This document shows, in pieces, positions 15,147-16,104 of a stretch of 16,104 nucleotides of DNA. This stretch comes from Actinomycetota bacterium. GTDB taxonomy: Bacteria > Actinomycetota > Acidimicrobiia > Acidimicrobiales > Ilumatobacteraceae. The notes beneath the pieces are model-generated. The model saw only the letters and a program-made list of their open reading frames with translations. It did not search any database and was not told the origin of the DNA. A program made the position numbers and the translations under genes. The stretch's first letter is position 1; each line of letters opens with the position of its first letter. The DNA is taken from contig SXYT01000107.1 in the NCBI GenBank assembly GCA_005788205.1, forward strand, positions 1-16,104, read 5' to 3'.

Positions 15147-15481
15147 GGCCTGCGGATCTCCACTGAGTCACCGCGGGCCAGGCCCCAGCGCTCGAACGAG
15201 CCGTGTGCCGCCTCGATCACGGTGACTGCGCGCCTGTTCAGTGGCGCAACACGGAACGGCCGCAGGCACCGGACATCGATGACGTTGCCGTCGGCGTCCA
15301 CGTAGGCCACGTCGATCGCGGTGCGCATCCCGATGGAGTGCACCCAGCTGCACGGCTGCAGAACGAGGGGAGTGGTCACCGTGTCCGCACCGATGAGGCC
15401 GCGGCGGCGCTCCACGCGGGACGTGGCAAGATCGGCAGACGCGAGCACGTTGCCCTTGCTCACCAGCCAGACCGGTTCCAT
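15143..15481 (-). CDS. DUF192 family protein, predicted cytoplasmic
   Basis: This is a 112-residue protein of the DUF192 family, whose function I do not know. Family hallmarks are RRRGLIGADTV near 26-36, a modified WMKNT-like region (SWVHSIGMRTAIDVAYVD) near 45-62, GNVIDVRCLRPFRVAP, then VIEAAHGSFERWGLARGDSVEI. There is no signal peptide, whereas many proteobacterial members are exported. The ATG at 15481 follows TAACGT by 6 bases. The gene ends in an ATGA overlap with rsmI, so the two are co-translated. A functional link to rRNA modification is speculation. Confidence 0.85.
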   Translation of the reverse strand: MEPVWLVSKGNVLASADLATSRVERRRGLIGADTVTTPLVLQPCSWVHSIGMRTAIDVAYVDADGNVIDVRCLRPFRVAPLNRRAVTVIEAAHGSFERWGLARGDSVEIRRP

Positions 15482-15487
15482 GACCGA

Positions 15488-15517
15488 ACGTTATGCCAGA
15501 CGCAGCTCCGAAGTCAG
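15488..15517 (-). promoter_or_regulatory. Probable promoter of DUF192-rsmI
   Basis: TAACGT (15488-15493) ends 6 bases (TCGGTC) before the ATG at 15481. CTGACT (15512-15517) lies 18 bases upstream and matches four of six bases of TTGACA. It contains the ychF stop codon. This is the only promoter here with a plausible -35. Confidence 0.5.
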
Positions 15518-16104
15518 ACGTTGAAGCGGAACTCGGTCACGTCACCGTCGACGAATTCGTATTCCTTGCCCTCGAGGCGCACCTTGCCGAGTTCCTTGGC
15601 CTTCGTCCACGACCCGATGCCCAGCAGGTCGGCGCAGCCGATCACCTCGGCACGGATGAACCCCCGCTGGAAGTCCGTGTGGATGCGGCCGGCGCACTCG
15701 GGGGCCTTTGATCCTGCGCGGAATGTCCACGCCTTCGTCTCTTTCTCGCCTGTGGTGAAGTACGTGCGCAGACCGAGCAGGTGGTACGCACTGCGCACCA
15801 TCGTGGCGAGCGCACCGTCGCCCAGGCCGAGCGCCTCCAGCATCTCGGAGCGGTCCTTCTCGTCCAGTTGGGCGGCCTCCGCCTCGATCTGCACGCTCAT
15901 GCCGATGACCTCGATCTCGGCGTTCACCCCGGACGGGCACATCTCGGCCCGCACGCGCTCGACCTCGGCGGGGATACGGCCGAGCTCGTTCTCGCCCACG
16001 TTCACCACGGCGAGCACCGGCCTGTTGGTGAGCAGGAAGTGCGGGGCGAGGGCGTCACGGTCGTCCTTCGACAGGCTGGAGCGGTAGATCGGGGTGCCCT
16101 CTGC
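15514..16104 (-). CDS. ychF: YchF/OLA1 family ribosome-associated GTPase/ATPase, C-terminal part
   Basis: The last 196 residues of a YchF protein run in from the right edge with the frame intact. The visible part contains HFLLTNRPVLAVVNVGENEL (end of the G-domain side), a coiled acidic region (EAEAAQLDEKDRSEMLEALG), and the C-terminal TGS domain. That domain includes LGLRTYFTTGEKETKAWTFR and GRIHTDFQRGFIRAEVIGCADL, and the protein ends in EFRFNV. This C-terminus is the most conserved part of the family. YchF hydrolyses ATP or GTP and binds ribosomes in characterised members. The G-motifs are outside the window. It ends 32 bases before the DUF192 start, and its stop codon lies in that gene's possible -35. 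Confidence 0.95.
   Translation of the reverse strand, partial: AEGTPIYRSSLSKDDRDALAPHFLLTNRPVLAVVNVGENELGRIPAEVERVRAEMCPSGVNAEIEVIGMSVQIEAEAAQLDEKDRSEMLEALGLGDGALATMVRSAYHLLGLRTYFTTGEKETKAWTFRAGSKAPECAGRIHTDFQRGFIRAEVIGCADLLGIGSWTKAKELGKVRLEGKEYEFVDGDVTEFRFNV

Overview
This window is a compact, GC-rich (by eye about two thirds G+C) stretch of actinobacterial core chromosome. The actinobacterial call rests on a 30-residue bS22-type ribosomal protein and on gene order. The order rsmI / metG-tatD-X-rsmA-ispE / prs-rplY-pth-mfd-mazG-eno closely matches what I recall of the Mycobacterium tuberculosis Rv1003-Rv1023 region. Acidimicrobiia is my best guess at class, but that is inference. I see no mobile elements, CRISPR arrays, phage genes or defence islands. 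No gap between genes exceeds about 95 bases.

Layout, right to left because most genes are on the minus strand. The end of ychF (GTPase) is followed by DUF192-rsmI, then a plus-strand acyl-CoA thioesterase convergent with rsmI. Divergent from the thioesterase runs metG-tatD-DPBB protein-rsmA-ispE (tRNA charging, a metal-dependent nuclease, a small exported protein, 16S rRNA dimethylation and isoprenoid synthesis). A tiny plus-strand bS22 gene is convergent with ispE and divergent from tRNA-Gln(TTG). Then follow prs (PRPP synthesis), rplY (ribosomal bL25/Ctc), and pth-mfd-SurA-like lipoprotein-mazG-eno (peptidyl-tRNA recycling, transcription-coupled repair, a cell-surface foldase-like protein, NTP sanitation, glycolysis). 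eno is cut by the left edge and ychF by the right edge.

The clearest non-coding signal is a rule for gene starts. Genes that do not overlap the upstream gene almost always have a TANNNT hexamer ending 6-8 bases before the start codon, which is the geometry of leaderless transcripts. Genes that overlap the upstream gene by ATGA/GTGA lack it and are probably translationally coupled. Nine minus- or plus-strand genes fit the first class (eno, SurA-like, pth, rplY, prs, DPBB gene, metG, thioesterase, DUF192) and five fit the second (mazG, mfd, ispE, tatD, rsmI). rsmA is the exception and may be coupled through a 10-codon mini-ORF. The only two TAG stop codons in the window (mazG, mfd) each form the first half of the next gene's -10 hexamer. 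Both convergent gene pairs share a hairpin that contains stop codons.

The least ordinary gene is the small exported double-psi-beta-barrel-like protein between tatD and rsmA, where mycobacteria carry rpfB. Everything else is recognisable housekeeping. I do not see an undescribed multi-gene system here.
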